From Zasmidium citrigriseum (Eukaryota > Ascomycota > Dothideomycetes > Mycosphaerellales > Mycosphaerellaceae): a stretch of DNA of 64,000 nucleotides. Position numbers and translations under genes: made by a program. A model generated the notes under the pieces. That model ran no database searches. It worked only from the letters and a program-made list of their open reading frames with translations, and was not told the origin of the DNA. The stretch covers positions 248,001-312,000 of the forward strand of contig NHNW01000025.1 of the NCBI GenBank assembly GCA_002786025.1, written 5' to 3'. This document shows, in pieces, positions 32,634-43,593 of this stretch (its first letter is position 1; each line of letters begins with the position of its first letter).

Positions 32634-34007
32634 ATGGCTTCTGCTTCAGATCATCCAGAAGGAGTCTTCTCCCTCCTGGACACCGACCTATACAAGCTCA
32701 CCATGCAATGCGCCGTCCTCAAATTCTTCCCCGACGTCCAAGTCAGCTACCAGTTCACCAACCGGACACCCCAGATGAAACTCACCAAACAGGCTTGCAA
32801 GTGGTTGCAGACTCAGATCAGGAAGCTTGAGAATGTCACGGTCACTGATGAAGAGATTGAGTGGCTGAAGAAGACGTGTCCATATCTGAATCACTCGTAT
32901 CTGGAGTATTTGCGAGGGTTCCATCTTCGTCCGAAAGAGCAGGTCACATTAAGTTTCACACCTGCGGTACCCGGCGAGGTCACCGAATCTACTCCTGGTG
33001 ATATCGACCTCTCGATACACGGACTCTGGACGGAGACGATCCTGTACGAGATCCCTCTTCTCGCCCTCACATCAGAGGCCTACTTCAAATTCGTCGATAA
33101 GGACTGGAATCACGATGACCAGGTGGCGAAGTCGAAGCGGAAGGGCGAGAGACTGATTGAGGCTGGTTGCGTCTTCAGCGAGTTTGGGAGTCGGAGAAGA
33201 CGGGACTACGAGACGCACGAGATGGTAATACAAGGGCTTATTGAAGCTCAGAAGGAGGCAGACACCAATGGCAAAGGCTGGAAAGGCAAGCTCACGGGCA
33301 CCTCGAATGTGCATCTTGCAATGAAGTATGGCATTGCACCTATCGGCACCGTGGCGCATGAGTGGTTCATGGGAATTGCAGCAATCACACAGGACTACGC
33401 CAATGCCAACGAGGAGGCCATGCGAAAATGGATCGCGACATTCGGACGAGGTGTGCTAGGTATCGCACTCACTGATACCTTCGGCACTCCCGCCTTCCTT
33501 CGAGCCTTTGTCCGACCAGCGCCGAAAGATGGCGATGCCAATCGCGATGTAGACTGGAATGAGCCCACGTATGCACAAGTGTTCACAGGTGTTCGTCAAG
33601 ATTCTGGCGATCCTGTCGAATACGTGCAATTGATGCACACGTTCTACAAGGGTCAGGGCATCAAGGACAAGAAGACAGTCGTCTTCTCCGACAGCTTGAA
33701 CATCGATCGATGCATCAAGTACAAAGAGGCCGCCGAGAAGGCAAACCTGACTCCGTCTTTTGGTGTTGGCACATTCTTCACGAACGACTTCCAGCACTTG
33801 AGCAAGAAAGAGAAGAGTGTCCCTCTCAACATCGTGATCAAGTTGAGCAAGGCAAATGGCCACGATGCCATCAAGCTCAGCGATGACAAGGGCAAGAACA
33901 TGGGCAATGACGAGCTCATGCGTTCGGTCAAGGCGCAAGTTGGATATGCAGAGAAGACGTGGGTGGACGGCGACGAAGCTCATCGATGGGACAGAAACGA
34001 TGGCTGA
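32634..34007 (+). CDS. NPT1: Nicotinate phosphoribosyltransferase
   Basis: A single uninterrupted frame of 457 residues. I chose ATG 32634 (MASASDHPEGVFSLLDTDLYK) because the family starts just before the LLDTDLYKLTMQ motif. The enzyme joins nicotinate and phosphoribosyl pyrophosphate (with ATP hydrolysis) to nicotinate mononucleotide in the Preiss-Handler salvage route to NAD. Visible signatures: DLYKLTMQCAVLKFFPDV, YQFTNRTP, EFGSRRRRDYETHEM, GTSNVHLAMKYGIAPIGT with AHEWFMG, ALTDTFGTPAFL, GVRQDSGDPVEY and FSDSLNIDR (phosphoribosyl-binding region), then FGVGTFFTNDF. Length is close to yeast Npt1 (429). It appears intact and intronless, unlike most neighbours. Confidence 0.97.
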   Translation: MASASDHPEGVFSLLDTDLYKLTMQCAVLKFFPDVQVSYQFTNRTPQMKLTKQACKWLQTQIRKLENVTVTDEEIEWLKKTCPYLNHSYLEYLRGFHLRPKEQVTLSFTPAVPGEVTESTPGDIDLSIHGLWTETILYEIPLLALTSEAYFKFVDKDWNHDDQVAKSKRKGERLIEAGCVFSEFGSRRRRDYETHEMVIQGLIEAQKEADTNGKGWKGKLTGTSNVHLAMKYGIAPIGTVAHEWFMGIAAITQDYANANEEAMRKWIATFGRGVLGIALTDTFGTPAFLRAFVRPAPKDGDANRDVDWNEPTYAQVFTGVRQDSGDPVEYVQLMHTFYKGQGIKDKKTVVFSDSLNIDRCIKYKEAAEKANLTPSFGVGTFFTNDFQHLSKKEKSVPLNIVIKLSKANGHDAIKLSDDKGKNMGNDELMRSVKAQVGYAEKTWVDGDEAHRWDRNDG

Positions 34008-34312
34008 AATGAGTCGTCAGCATGGAGTTACGGGAATGAAGAGACATAGACGAGATACCCAGATGGTTTGCATAGCACTGGCGTTTGATAGTGTGTGGAA
34101 ACAAAGCGATTCGAGAACAACTTTTGAAGCGAGAGTGTCTTGACATGGTGTGATGAGTGAGTGCAAATGCGAAGCGCGCTAGCGGAGCTCGGGCCATCGC
34201 ACTTCGCGCTAAGAACGCGGCACGCGTCTTCCTTCCTTTGGCGAGCTTCAGACAGGACGACAACATCTCAACTCCACACCTCTCACCAACATCGGCTGAT
34301 ACAACCTTCAAG
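34008..34312. other. Intergenic, NPT1 to PRI2
   Basis: About 305 bases holding the NPT1 3' end and the PRI2 5' region. The PRI2 frame is open upstream to 34157, but the family start is at 34313. Nothing else seen. Confidence 0.45.
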
Positions 34313-35935
34313 ATGTTGGCTATATCGTCCGCCCCGCGTATAGACGCACGAAAACGTGCCGCCGTCAAGCGACAGCAATTCGGAAAGGCCGAGTTCGCGG
34401 AACAGGATTACCCCCATCGCATGAACTTCTACATCATCCCGCCCACCGGAGACGTCACCTTGGAGCAATTCGAAGAATGGGGTATTGCACGCTTGAAAGT
34501 GCTTGCCGAGCTTGAAGCATGCCAGTTTCGCAACAAGACGCCAGCCGAGACGGAGGAGTACATGCGACCGATCCTTGCGAAGCACCTGCCTCTATCGACC
34601 AACAGCTCAAGAAGCAGCGAGATTGCCACTGAACGAAAACGCGACCACTATAGCCATTGGATTCTGCGACTGGCGTTTTCGAGCACGAAGGATCTTCGAC
34701 AACGATTTGCGAGATTGGAGACTCAACTATTCAAACTGCGGATACAGCAAGACGATCTGAGGGAGAGGAAGTCATTCATAGAATCGCTGCCAATGTCATG
34801 GGAGATTGTCGGCGATGAAGAAAAGTCGATGTGGTTGGACGATCTGAAGGCTGCGACAAGCTGTACAAAGAGCGATGAAGAGAGCTGGTTCAAGTGCGAG
34901 TGGGAGAATGTGCCAGATTTGGTGGACAGGCGACAAGTGCTGCTGAAGAAGGGCAAGGCGTACGTGCATGTGCGAGAACAGATGGGCATGGTGGTGAATG
35001 AGTTCTCACGTCAATTGGAATCTGGACTGGAGCTTGCCGCTCGATTCTTACCCCGAATGGACGAAGACAACAGATTGGCACCGGTACTGCACCATCTCTC
35101 ACAATCCTTTGTTGCTCCTGATGCTGGCTATGCCGAGAGCTCGAGTCTAGGCGACATTGCAAACATCAACGCGGCCTCGATCGACGGATTAAGTCAACAT
35201 TTCCCGCTCTGCATGCAGAATCTGCACCGCGAGCTGAGGAAGAACAGCCACCTGAAGCACTTTGGACGTCTGCAGTACACTTTGTTCCTGAAGGGAATCG
35301 GATTGAACATGCAGGAGTGCATCTCGTTCTGGCGGAGGAGCTTTAAGCTAATGACAGACGGTATGATATACATTGGCCCGATCTTTGCCCCATGTGCTAA
35401 CACACTAACCAGACAAATTCAAATCCGAACATCTCTACAACATTCGTCACTCATACGGCGATGTAGGTGGTGATGCGAACCGACGAGGCCGTGGATACAC
35501 TCCATACAGCTGTCAGAAGCTTCTCACCGAGCCTCTGCCTTCAGGCGGCCAGCAACATGGTTGCCCCTACCGAACATACAGCCCGGACAATCTCATCACT
35601 CTCTTGCAGAATGTCGGAGTCACCGACAAGGAACTCCTGAAGGGCGTTCGCGAGGATGTTGGCAAGCAAAGATACCACATCGCTTGCAACAGAGTGTTCG
35701 AATCTGCACACAAGAACGAGATCAAAAAGGTATGCCGCCGTGACACCTGTCCAAACTCATCAAAGCTAACGTCCTCTCCCAGGTCAAAGAAGAGTCGCTC
35801 TGGCCCGCCAGTGAACTCGACACCATCCTTCACCCGAACGACTATTTTAAACGCAGCTTCCTTCTCAAGAATCTCGGCAAACTCCAGAGTGGCGACATTG
35901 GAGTTGACGGACCTTCGCAATCGTCCAGTAATTGA
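34313..35935 (+). CDS. PRI2: DNA primase large subunit
   Basis: Exons 34313-35360, 35413-35729 and 35783-35935 give 505 residues, close to yeast Pri2 (528). The protein is the regulatory subunit of primase in the DNA polymerase alpha complex, which makes RNA primers at replication forks. The N-terminal half shows YPHRMNFYIIPPTGDVTLEQFEEWGIARLKV (in pieces) and HWILRLAFSSTKDLRQRF. The C-terminal half is the iron-sulfur domain. Its four cysteine ligands are visible in FPLCMQNLHREL, GLNMQECISFW, YTPYSCQKLL and QQHGCPYRTY, with HLKHFGRLQYTLFLKGIG between. Both introns are standard. The ATG at 34313 (MLAISSAPRIDARKRAA) is preferred over an upstream in-frame start. Confidence 0.95.
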
Positions 35936-36301
35936 GTGTTCGTTAGCGAGAAGTTGCTGGAGTCCTGGTGTTGGGTATACGAAGATGGAACGAACTGACG
36001 CATTTGGTTCGAGGAGGCGGTTCAGACTCATGGCTACCATACGACATTCGAAAACAACGCACTGAAGACTTTTACATTCCTCTCGACCGTTTTTGCTTGT
36101 GCCCGAGGGGACGTCCACCGGTGTGTTCTGCGTTGGCGGCCCCAACATGCACAGCCACCAACCCGTTGGCTTCCTTTGATGGACACCGCCTCACACGACC
36201 GCAAAGAGTCACAAACGCTGCGATAGTAATACTGTATGGCTAACCAGTGCACTCATCTTCATTCCGCACAGAAAATTCAAGACGAAACGTAGTAAAGCGC
36301 T
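35936..36301. other. Intergenic, no gene seen
   Basis: About 370 bases after PRI2. It should hold the PRI2 3' end and the upstream region of the gene at 36302. Minus-strand open frames here are antisense to PRI2. Confidence 0.45.
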
Positions 36302-36820
36302 ATGGCAGATCAACAACAAACTTCACCACAGCCCGCAAAACCCACCTCAAGAATCGCATTCATATCCGGCCACATCGACATCACCGCCACCCAATTCCTC
36401 CAACACTACAAAACCCGCCTCGACGCCGCCATAACCGCCAACGACACCTTCATCCTCTCCACAGCCAAAGGCGCCGACACCCTGGCCCTCGAATACCTCC
36501 TCGAAAACGGCGTCGACCCGTCTCGGATCACGGTCTACATCGCCTCGCGCTCCAAGGACTTTGGACGAGACGCTGTTGTCGATGGTACGGAGTTTATGGA
36601 TAGGGGGCTTGGGGTGGAGGTCGTTGAGGGTGGACATGGTGAGAGGGATGAGAGGATGACGGAGGTTTCGGATTATGATGTGCTTTGGGTGAGGCCGGAG
36701 GAGGAGACGAGGGTTTTGTATGGGGAGCGGTGGAGGAGTGGGAGGGTCAGTGGGACGGAGAGGAATTTGAGGAGGAGGGGAAGGAAGAAAAAGGATGTTG
36801 ATGAAGACGGATGGCGTTGA
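36302..36820 (+). CDS. Small Rossmann/SLOG-like protein, unknown function
   Basis: One exon, 172 residues. A proline/glutamine-rich start is followed by RIAFISGHIDITATQFLQHY, an alternating beta-alpha pattern, then ANDTFILSTAKGADTLALEY, ITVYIASRSKDFGRD, and later SDYDVLWVRPEEETRVLYG and RVSGTERNLRRRGRKKK. The order (beta strand with glycine, GADTLA after a second strand, later partner-strand segments) resembles nucleotide-binding SLOG or lysine-decarboxylase-like Rossmann folds, which sense or process nucleotides. That is inference from pattern only. The lysine/arginine tail could be a nuclear signal. Codons in the first half favour C-ending triplets, while the second half is strikingly G-rich. 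Confidence 0.72.
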   Translation: MADQQQTSPQPAKPTSRIAFISGHIDITATQFLQHYKTRLDAAITANDTFILSTAKGADTLALEYLLENGVDPSRITVYIASRSKDFGRDAVVDGTEFMDRGLGVEVVEGGHGERDERMTEVSDYDVLWVRPEEETRVLYGERWRSGRVSGTERNLRRRGRKKKDVDEDGWR

Positions 36821-36967
36821 TGGTCCCGATCATGTAGCGCTTGTTCGTACTAAGGCGTTGACTTGGTGCGGTTATCATACACTGGAGTCGCTGCGTGCAT
36901 TTCGTGCCTTGCTGTCATCTTCAAGCCTGCGTGCAGACCATGCGAGTGCTCACCCATCGTCCTCCAT

Positions 36968-38962
36968 TCAACGCATCTGCTGGCGCTTCTCAATCAGGGT
37001 CTTCCTCCTCACATCCTCCTCGCGCAAGCTCCACGTCTCCCATATCTCAATATCGTGATCGAGCTCAGCCATCTGGTCACTTGGGTACTGCACAACACCG
37101 GGACCAAACGGCTCCGGGTTCGGAGGCAAAGAAGGCAGCCGATCCGCCCATGCACCAACCCCATCTCTACCGTTGAACTCCCGCACGCTGTCGGCAGGAT
37201 TATCGTCCGGACGATCGTTGAAGCCGGACATCTGCCAAGGCGCCATCGGTGAAACGCCGCCGTCATTGGCCTCTTGCATCGCTTTGGACAGTGCCTCTTC
37301 CGCCTCCCGAATCTCTGTCGAGTAGCGCATTGCTTGGCGAAGGTGTCGGACATCGAATGCTTCATCATTCCAGGTAGGATCCCACTCGGGCCAGCCAGGG
37401 TTGATACCATTGCGATGTCTGTTGAGTTGTGCAGGATGCGTTGTTCGGTGGGACTCTAGCTTGTCGCCGGCATTGAGGTAGGTCAGGAAAGCTGCTCTCC
37501 TTGTTCGTCGCAACTCTGTCTTTGCTTGCTGTTCTGCAGCAGATAGCTGTTCGTCCTTGGCCTCGCCAGTCTGAGGGTTTGCCGTCTCCTTCGCTACTTT
37601 CGGCGGTGGGAACAAATCGTTCTCGGGAGGTGGTGCGAACAGTCTTGCTCCAATCGTCTGCTCATTTATTTCCTGGAGCAGCCCTGCCTGCTTAAGGTAT
37701 GGTGCGGCCTTTTGTGCCATGTCCGCGAAGTTGAGGGTGAAATTCTTCCTTCCATTGTTATTCTCAGCGGAGATTTTCTTGAACTCGGAGGCGATCTCAA
37801 GCGCTTCGCTCCTGAGCTCCTCCACTTTTGCCATTTGACCCTCCTTTACCATGGCCACTTCTGAGTCTTCCCGATCTTGCGCAGCCACAAGATCCTGCTC
37901 GATCCTGTCGGCCTGGCCTCGTAGGTCAGACATGTGTTTGCGCATTTCATTGCATTGCTCTGTGCGTCGCAACAGCATCTTGTGACTGCGGAGCACAAAG
38001 TTGACGTCGTCCAGAAAGTCTCTAGAGAGGAGCATCTGGGCCAGGGCATCCATCCTGTGGTGTTTGCGGCGCCAGAATGAGTCACGAACCGCATCATTCG
38101 GCGGTGGACTTGATGCAGAATGAGCCGAACTTGAGCGCGGTATGGATGTTCTCTTGCGGATTCCGGCGGGACATGTTGTTCGTGGTGGCTTTACCTGGCG
38201 CCTAGGCCGTGGTTCCATGATGTCGCGAAGCACATCTATTCAAGAAGAAGAAGTTCAGTCAGTATCTTGTGTGGGCGATGTGGTCGATACGATGTTCTTA
38301 CTGTCGTACTTGGAGACGCGTTTGCATGCCGGCCGCCGTGTAAAGTATCTCAGCAGACTGGTCCAGCCAGTCTGTGGGTGAGCTTGATGATGTTCTGCGC
38401 AGAGTTTGAATATTCTGGCCATTGTTAGACAGTCTTCCGCGGTATGATTTTCAATATGGAGAATCTGTGACGGTGAGTAGAATTGAAGACTTGGGCCCTC
38501 ATGACAAAGAAGAGCATCGTTCATTGTCATAGCTATTGTCGTGGCGTTCTCGCCGCGGAGGTTGAATCCGTAATCTTTGGTATTGTCTAGATCACAATAG
38601 ACGCTCTCCTCGAGGGTATCTTGGATCAGCACAATGTAAAGGTGAATAGCTCTTGTCCAAATTGTCCTTGCACTAGGTTGAAAGGATTGGGTTGGCAGCA
38701 CACGACCGAGATCAGTAACGGCAGAAGAATTGGCCCTCGAATGAAACCACTCCCGGAAAAAAAGTAACAGCATTTCTCTGCCAAAGGGCGGCGAGCCTCG
38801 TAAGTGCAACGATGCCCATAATTTGGTTTTTGGTACCTACCGTTCTGCAAGGGTACATGCGACACATCTTACCTTATTGTACTGGATGTTTACTGTCACG
38901 CCTTCGTAGATACTATTTGCCGTAGCCTTCTTGATTCGTCGACGACTTGAATTCGTTGCCAT
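36968..38962 (-). CDS. Multi-exon protein of unknown function with coiled coil
   Basis: Two large open frames (38255-38809 and 36968-38233) belong to one gene. A clear intron (38236-38301: GTAAGA donor, TACTGACTGAAC branch, TTGAATAG acceptor) joins them in phase, producing SKYDNVLRDIMEPRPRRQ. An upstream exon beginning at ATG 38962 (MATNSSRRRIKKATANSIYE) can be attached through a very short intron (38837-38872, 36 bases); this junction is doubtful. Visible parts: LHIENHTAEDCLTMARIF, an Arg/Pro/Ser-rich linker, a long charged helical region (RTEQCNEMRKHMSDLRGQAD, EELRSEALEIASEF) likely to form a coiled coil, then a tryptophan-rich C-terminus (INPGWPEWDPTWNDEAFD). No family recognised. Confidence 0.6.
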
Positions 38963-39361
38963 GGGCCCATCTCCGACAGATAAGCCAATGTCGTGCTCTT
39001 GGTGACCTGGTCGATGCCACAGCTTCGGTGTCTTTCTTCGAGAACATCGTCTTTGAGAATATTGGCGGGGTTTCTCGTCCACTTGAGCCAACAAGTCTCG
39101 AGCTAACTCTCTTCCTGGCACTTCTGCAGCTTTGAAAAGCATGATACGATGAAAAGTCGTGCAGTCGAAAGCGAAGTGAAGGTGGAAGAGAAGAAGTGAG
39201 GTCTGGCCGGGATCCATGGATGGCGAACCGCGATCGATGACGTAGCTTACTCATCGAGCCTCACGGCGGCGGCGACGAGGGCGAGATTCCAAAGCGCCTT
39301 TGTAGAGAGTCTCTGTACTTCCAAATAACATCACCGATTGCGCCTCGTCCAACCCTTCTTA
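38963..39361. promoter_or_regulatory. Divergent region, unknown gene / MsrB
   Basis: About 400 bases. An open frame continues on the minus strand up to 39217 in frame with the proposed start at 38962, so the unknown gene may begin further upstream. The remainder is upstream sequence of MsrB. Confidence 0.4.
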
Positions 39362-40050
39362 ATGCGCTTTCCCTTCAGCCAAATCTTCGTCCGCACACTC
39401 TACGGCATCAGCAACACCACCTTCAGAGCTTCCCCAAGCCCTTTCGCTTCGCTAGCAAGACCAGCAATCGCCCTCCGTACTGGCATGCCAATTCCGTTCA
39501 TCGGATCACTCTTCTCGACCGCAGAATCACGCAAGATGTCGTACCCACTTCAAAAGAGCGATGGGGAATGGCAGGCACAGTTGAATAAAGGTATGTATGC
39601 CACGGCAGCTCCCGCCTGATACCCATCAAGGTCCTGCCAGATCGAACTTCAAAACGCGTACTGACACGTCTTCCACCAGAGCAATTCCGCATCCTCCGAG
39701 AAAAGGGTACCGAAGCACCCTTCAGCGGCAAATACGACAAGCACTACCCCGAGGAAGGCGTCTACACTTGCGCCGGCTGCGAAGCACCTCTGTACACCGC
39801 AAAACAGAAGTTCAAGTCGGGCTGTGGATGGCCGGCGTTTTTTGATACCGTGCCGGGAGCTGTGACGAGACATACGGATCGGACCTTCGGTATGGAGAGG
39901 ACGGAAATTGTGTGCAGCAACTGCGGTGGACATTTGGGACATGTGTTCAAGGGCGAGGGATACCCTACGCCGACGGATGAGAGGCATTGTGTGAACAGTG
40001 TTTCGTTGAACTTCTCGAAGGGAGATCCGGTGAAGGAGTCGAAGGCTTGA
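39362..40050 (+). CDS. Peptide methionine-R-sulfoxide reductase (MsrB)
   Basis: Exons 39362-39590 and 39680-40050 give 199 residues. The enzyme reduces methionine-R-sulfoxide in proteins using thioredoxin. The catalytic cysteine is in RHCVNSVSLNF. Two CxxC pairs that bind structural zinc are in YTCAGCEAPLY and IVCSNCGGHLGHVF. GCGWPAFFD and GEGYPTPTDERHC complete the family core. The first about 58 residues (MRFPFSQIFVRTLYG, SPSPFASLARPAIALRTG) look like a mitochondrial presequence. A second in-frame ATG (MSYPLQKSDGEW) directly precedes the domain and could start a cytosolic form. No selenocysteine-type stop is present. Confidence 0.95.
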
Positions 40051-40308
40051 AGATATGAGTGGGTAGGATATGAGTAGGCAATTGATGAAATGAATGAGAT
40101 GGTACCTTCTATATCAGAAAATTGGTCGCATTTCGCAGGCCTGTCGTGCCACACAAGTATCTCTTCTAGTTGAGCGTGTCATGGGTGTAAGGTTTCCAAT
40201 GGCGCCATCGCCGTGCGAGGTTCAGGGTGAGACAGGTGCGACAGATTGCTTGGTATAAAAAGGGTCGACCCAGATCGCTGAACTTCCGCGTCGTGTGAGG
40301 TTGTAACG
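40051..40308. promoter_or_regulatory. Upstream region of DUG2 with TATA box
   Basis: Contains TATAAAA at 40254-40260, about 50 bases before the proposed DUG2 ATG at 40309. The long minus-strand open frame here (40166-40780) is antisense to the DUG2 first exon and intron. Confidence 0.55.
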
Positions 40309-43300
40309 ATGAGCTTCGCAACATCGCGAGACTGCGGCGAGGACTGGGTGGAATGGGAGGAGTCGCAGATGTTGGCTGACGATGGCGACGAAGGTGAGTG
40401 GATGTCGTGAAAGTGCACTGGCGGCTGTGGCTCCGTGGCCGCCGACGTCCATGCTTCGAGCCCGACGTGTCACACCGCGTTCTCGACCACCCTCTGCCCT
40501 TTGACTTTCTGGATTCTTGGAGGAAACATGCCATCTCCCTCCACGCCCCACGATACCCTCCTCCATGTCGATGCTTGGTGCACGCGGCCATGCGCTGACC
40601 CCAACCGTCAACCCAGCAGGATCCGAGACCGATGAGCCTTCCAACGTCCTGAGCAGACAGCCAAGCCGAGATGCTGGAGATCCCGCCAACGTTCTCCCTA
40701 CTCTGAGCCAACGACTGCGCCATTCGAGCTCTATTCTCGCAATCTCGATATCCGATGAGCATATATACGCTGGAACGCAAGGCGGAGAGATTCTAGTCTA
40801 CAGCTTGAGCACTTTCGAGCGAATAGCGGTGATAGAGGGCCACAGGGGCAGTGTGCTTGGGCTCTGCCTCTCACAGCAACAAGGCCTGCTATTCTCGAGT
40901 GCCGGCGACCGTATTGTCAACGTTTGGAGCACCAAGACTCTGAAGAGAGTGTCCTGCTTGTACTCGTCCTTCGATGTTGGAGATGTCTTCTGCGTGGCCT
41001 ACTCGACCGCATTGCAGACGGCGTATCTCGGCGCACAGAACACAACGATCCAGTGGTGCAAGCTAGTACAGGATGGAATCAAAGGGTTTCCCCTATCCCT
41101 ACGGAGCGAGGATCGATTCTTTGACTCTGCTGGGCCGGGTGGTGTTCGGACACCTCGACCACCAGGGTCAGATATTACACCACGACACGCAAAAGGCGGC
41201 GATGTTATAGAGATTGGCAAGGAGAATGTACGGCACTTTGCACACTATGGCTACGTCTACTGTATGCTGCTGGCAAGAGACGGAGTACCTGAGTGGACAG
41301 GAAAGGAGACGTTGGTGACTGGCGGAGGGGATGGTGTTGTCAAGCTGTGGAAGCTGGATGCAAACAATGGCGGTGCCATTGAGGAGCTATACACACTCGA
41401 CGATGGCAGAGAAGAGGGACATGCCATCCTGTCCATCGCCTTGGAGGGCACCTTCGTGTACTGCGGCAGAAGTGGTGGAGAAGTCGACGTTTGGGACCTC
41501 GAGACCCGCCAGCTCGTGCGGAATATGAAGGCTCACCGAGACGATGTTTCTACACTTTGCTTTGGTGGTGGCTTTCTCTTCACCGCTGCGAACACTGGCT
41601 ACGTGCGGAAATTCGATCGTCAGTACCAGCTGAAGAACCGGTTGAAGGCACACGATGGCCGTGTTTTGGCTTCTGCGTTCTCCTGGTACAAGCAGAGACC
41701 GATATACGTGACGGGCTCGAACGACCACAGCATTGCTGTCTGGGACGTCAGCGACTGCATTCGGTCCACCCCAGCTGGAGGAAAGACTAGCAACGAGCAG
41801 CTAGTCGAGCTATTAGGACGATTCGTCTCACATCGAACGGTCTCCTCAGACCCACGACACAAGGCTGACTGTCGAAGAGGTGCGTCTTTTCTTCGCTCTG
41901 TCTTCAAGAACTTCGGCGCCCAAACGGAAATGCTACCCGCTGAGGATCCTGCCAATCCAATCATTCTGGCTCGATTCCGTGGTAATCCATCTACTGCTGC
42001 AAACCGGAAGAAGATCCTCTTCTACGGCCACTACGATGTAGTCGCTGCGAATAACACAAGCGGCAAGTGGATTTGCGACCCGTTCACCATGGAAGGTATT
42101 GATGGCTATCTCTACGGACGAGGCACCTCTGACAACAAGGGGCCAATCATGGCTGCAATCTTCGCCTGCGCTGAGCTCAACAGCCAGCAAGCGCTGAACT
42201 CAGATATCATTTTCTTGATTGAGGGTGAAGAGGAGTGCGGCTCGCGGGGATTTGAGAAGGCTGTTCGGGCGAGCAAAGACAAGATCGGTCATGTTGACTG
42301 GATCTTGCTCGCGAACTCCTACTGGCTTGACGACCGGATACCATGTCTGACCTACGGCCTGCGCGGTGTCATCCATGCCACCGTTCAGATCGAGAGCAAC
42401 CATCCTGACCTGCACAGCGGTGTTGATGGTAGCGCTCAATTGGACGAATCACTGAAGGACCTTGTGCTTCTACTGGGAACGCTCACCGGAAAGAATGGGG
42501 AGGTCAAGATTCCAGGCTTCTACGATCCCGTTCCGGAGGTTGGTGAGAAAGAAGCAGAGCTCTATGCTGACATCACCAACGCCCTCGTCCAACGAAACCC
42601 TGACTTGGGCGACCCTGATGCCCTAGCCTCTTCCCTCATGAGGCGATGGCGAGAGGCATCTCTCACAATCCACCGCTTCCAGACGTCAGGTCCTGACAAC
42701 GCCACCATCATCCCGCGCATGGCGAAAGCAGCGCTGTCGATGCGATTGGTGCCAAATCAAGAGGCATCAGAGGTTGCAAGAGCACTCAAGGAATACCTCG
42801 AAACAAAGTTCCAAGAACTTGAATCCAACAACCGCCTTACCATCACCATCGATCATATGGCGGAACCATGGCTTGGAGATTGGACAAACGAAATCTTCAA
42901 GACACTCGAGGAGGCGATCATGGAAGCCTGGGGGCCTGTTGATCAGAGCAGGCGGAGAAAGTCTTCAGTAGCGCCGATCAAGGTCACAATACCGCACCAA
43001 GCCAACGGCCACTTCCCTACAAAGCCCTCGCCAACGACGTCGGCATCCTTGGCCCTTGAGAGCCTGACACCCATCCCTTCACAACCACTCACACCCATGG
43101 CCGAAGTCTCACATAGGCTCGAGCAGATCGCCCAACCGTCTCCAACCAGCGCACCGCGACCGAAACAACGCAGGAAGCCGCTGTACATTCGCGAAGGTGG
43201 ATCTATCCCAGCAATAAGATTCTTGGAGAAAGAGTTCAACGCACCTGCAGCACATCTTCCCTGCGGACAGGCCAGTGATTCAGCTCACTTGGACAATGAG

Positions 43301-43375
43301 CGACTCAGGCTGAAGAATCTTTACAAAAGCAAAGAGATCTTCTTTAAGGTGTTTAGAGACTTGCCGCAGAAGTGA
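40309..43375 (+). CDS. DUG2: Dug2: WD40 plus M20 peptidase, glutathione degradation
   Basis: Two exons, 40309-40393 and 40620-43375, encode 946 residues. The short first exon (MSFATSRDCGEDWVEWEESQ) ends in a GAAG/GTGAGT donor; the 226-base intron has a GCTGACC branch and a GCAG acceptor, and the join reads DDGDEGSETDEPSN in phase. Residues about 70-430 are WD40 repeats (ISDEHIYAGTQGGEILVYSL, VLGLCLSQQQGLLFSSAGDR, YVTGSNDHSIAVWDVSDC). The second half is an M20 metallopeptidase: metal-site motifs ILFYGHYDVVAA, YGRGTSDNKGP and IEGEEECGS are present. In yeast Dug2 partners Dug3 to cleave the gamma-glutamyl bond of glutathione. A Ser/Pro/Thr-rich insertion (about residues 830-890) interrupts the peptidase domain before GGSIPAIRFLEKEF. 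Confidence 0.93.
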
Positions 43376-43593
43376 GAGACGGTGCTATCCTTGTGGCTTT
43401 CTGCACTGCATGTACTACTATCAGTCTTTGCTGTCTTGGTGCATCAACAAACTACAATGTCTTGGACCAGCAAAGAACGCCGTCTGCCACGGCTTGTGTT
43501 ATAAATGTAGAAAGGAATCATCATAATTGGAACCACATCAGATCATCGAACTTTCCACATCGCCCCCGTCCACCGACACCTCCTGCAGTCATC
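43376..43593. other. Short intergenic, DUG2 to P-loop ATPase
   Basis: About 220 bases; the open frame of the next gene extends upstream through it, but the sequence is AT-rich with ATAAATG-like text, typical of 3' and 5' untranslated sequence. Confidence 0.45.

Noticed and set aside
40166..40780. A 204-codon minus-strand open frame
   Set aside because: It is antisense to the DUG2 promoter, first exon and first intron, and reads as Arg/Ser/His-rich shadow sequence.
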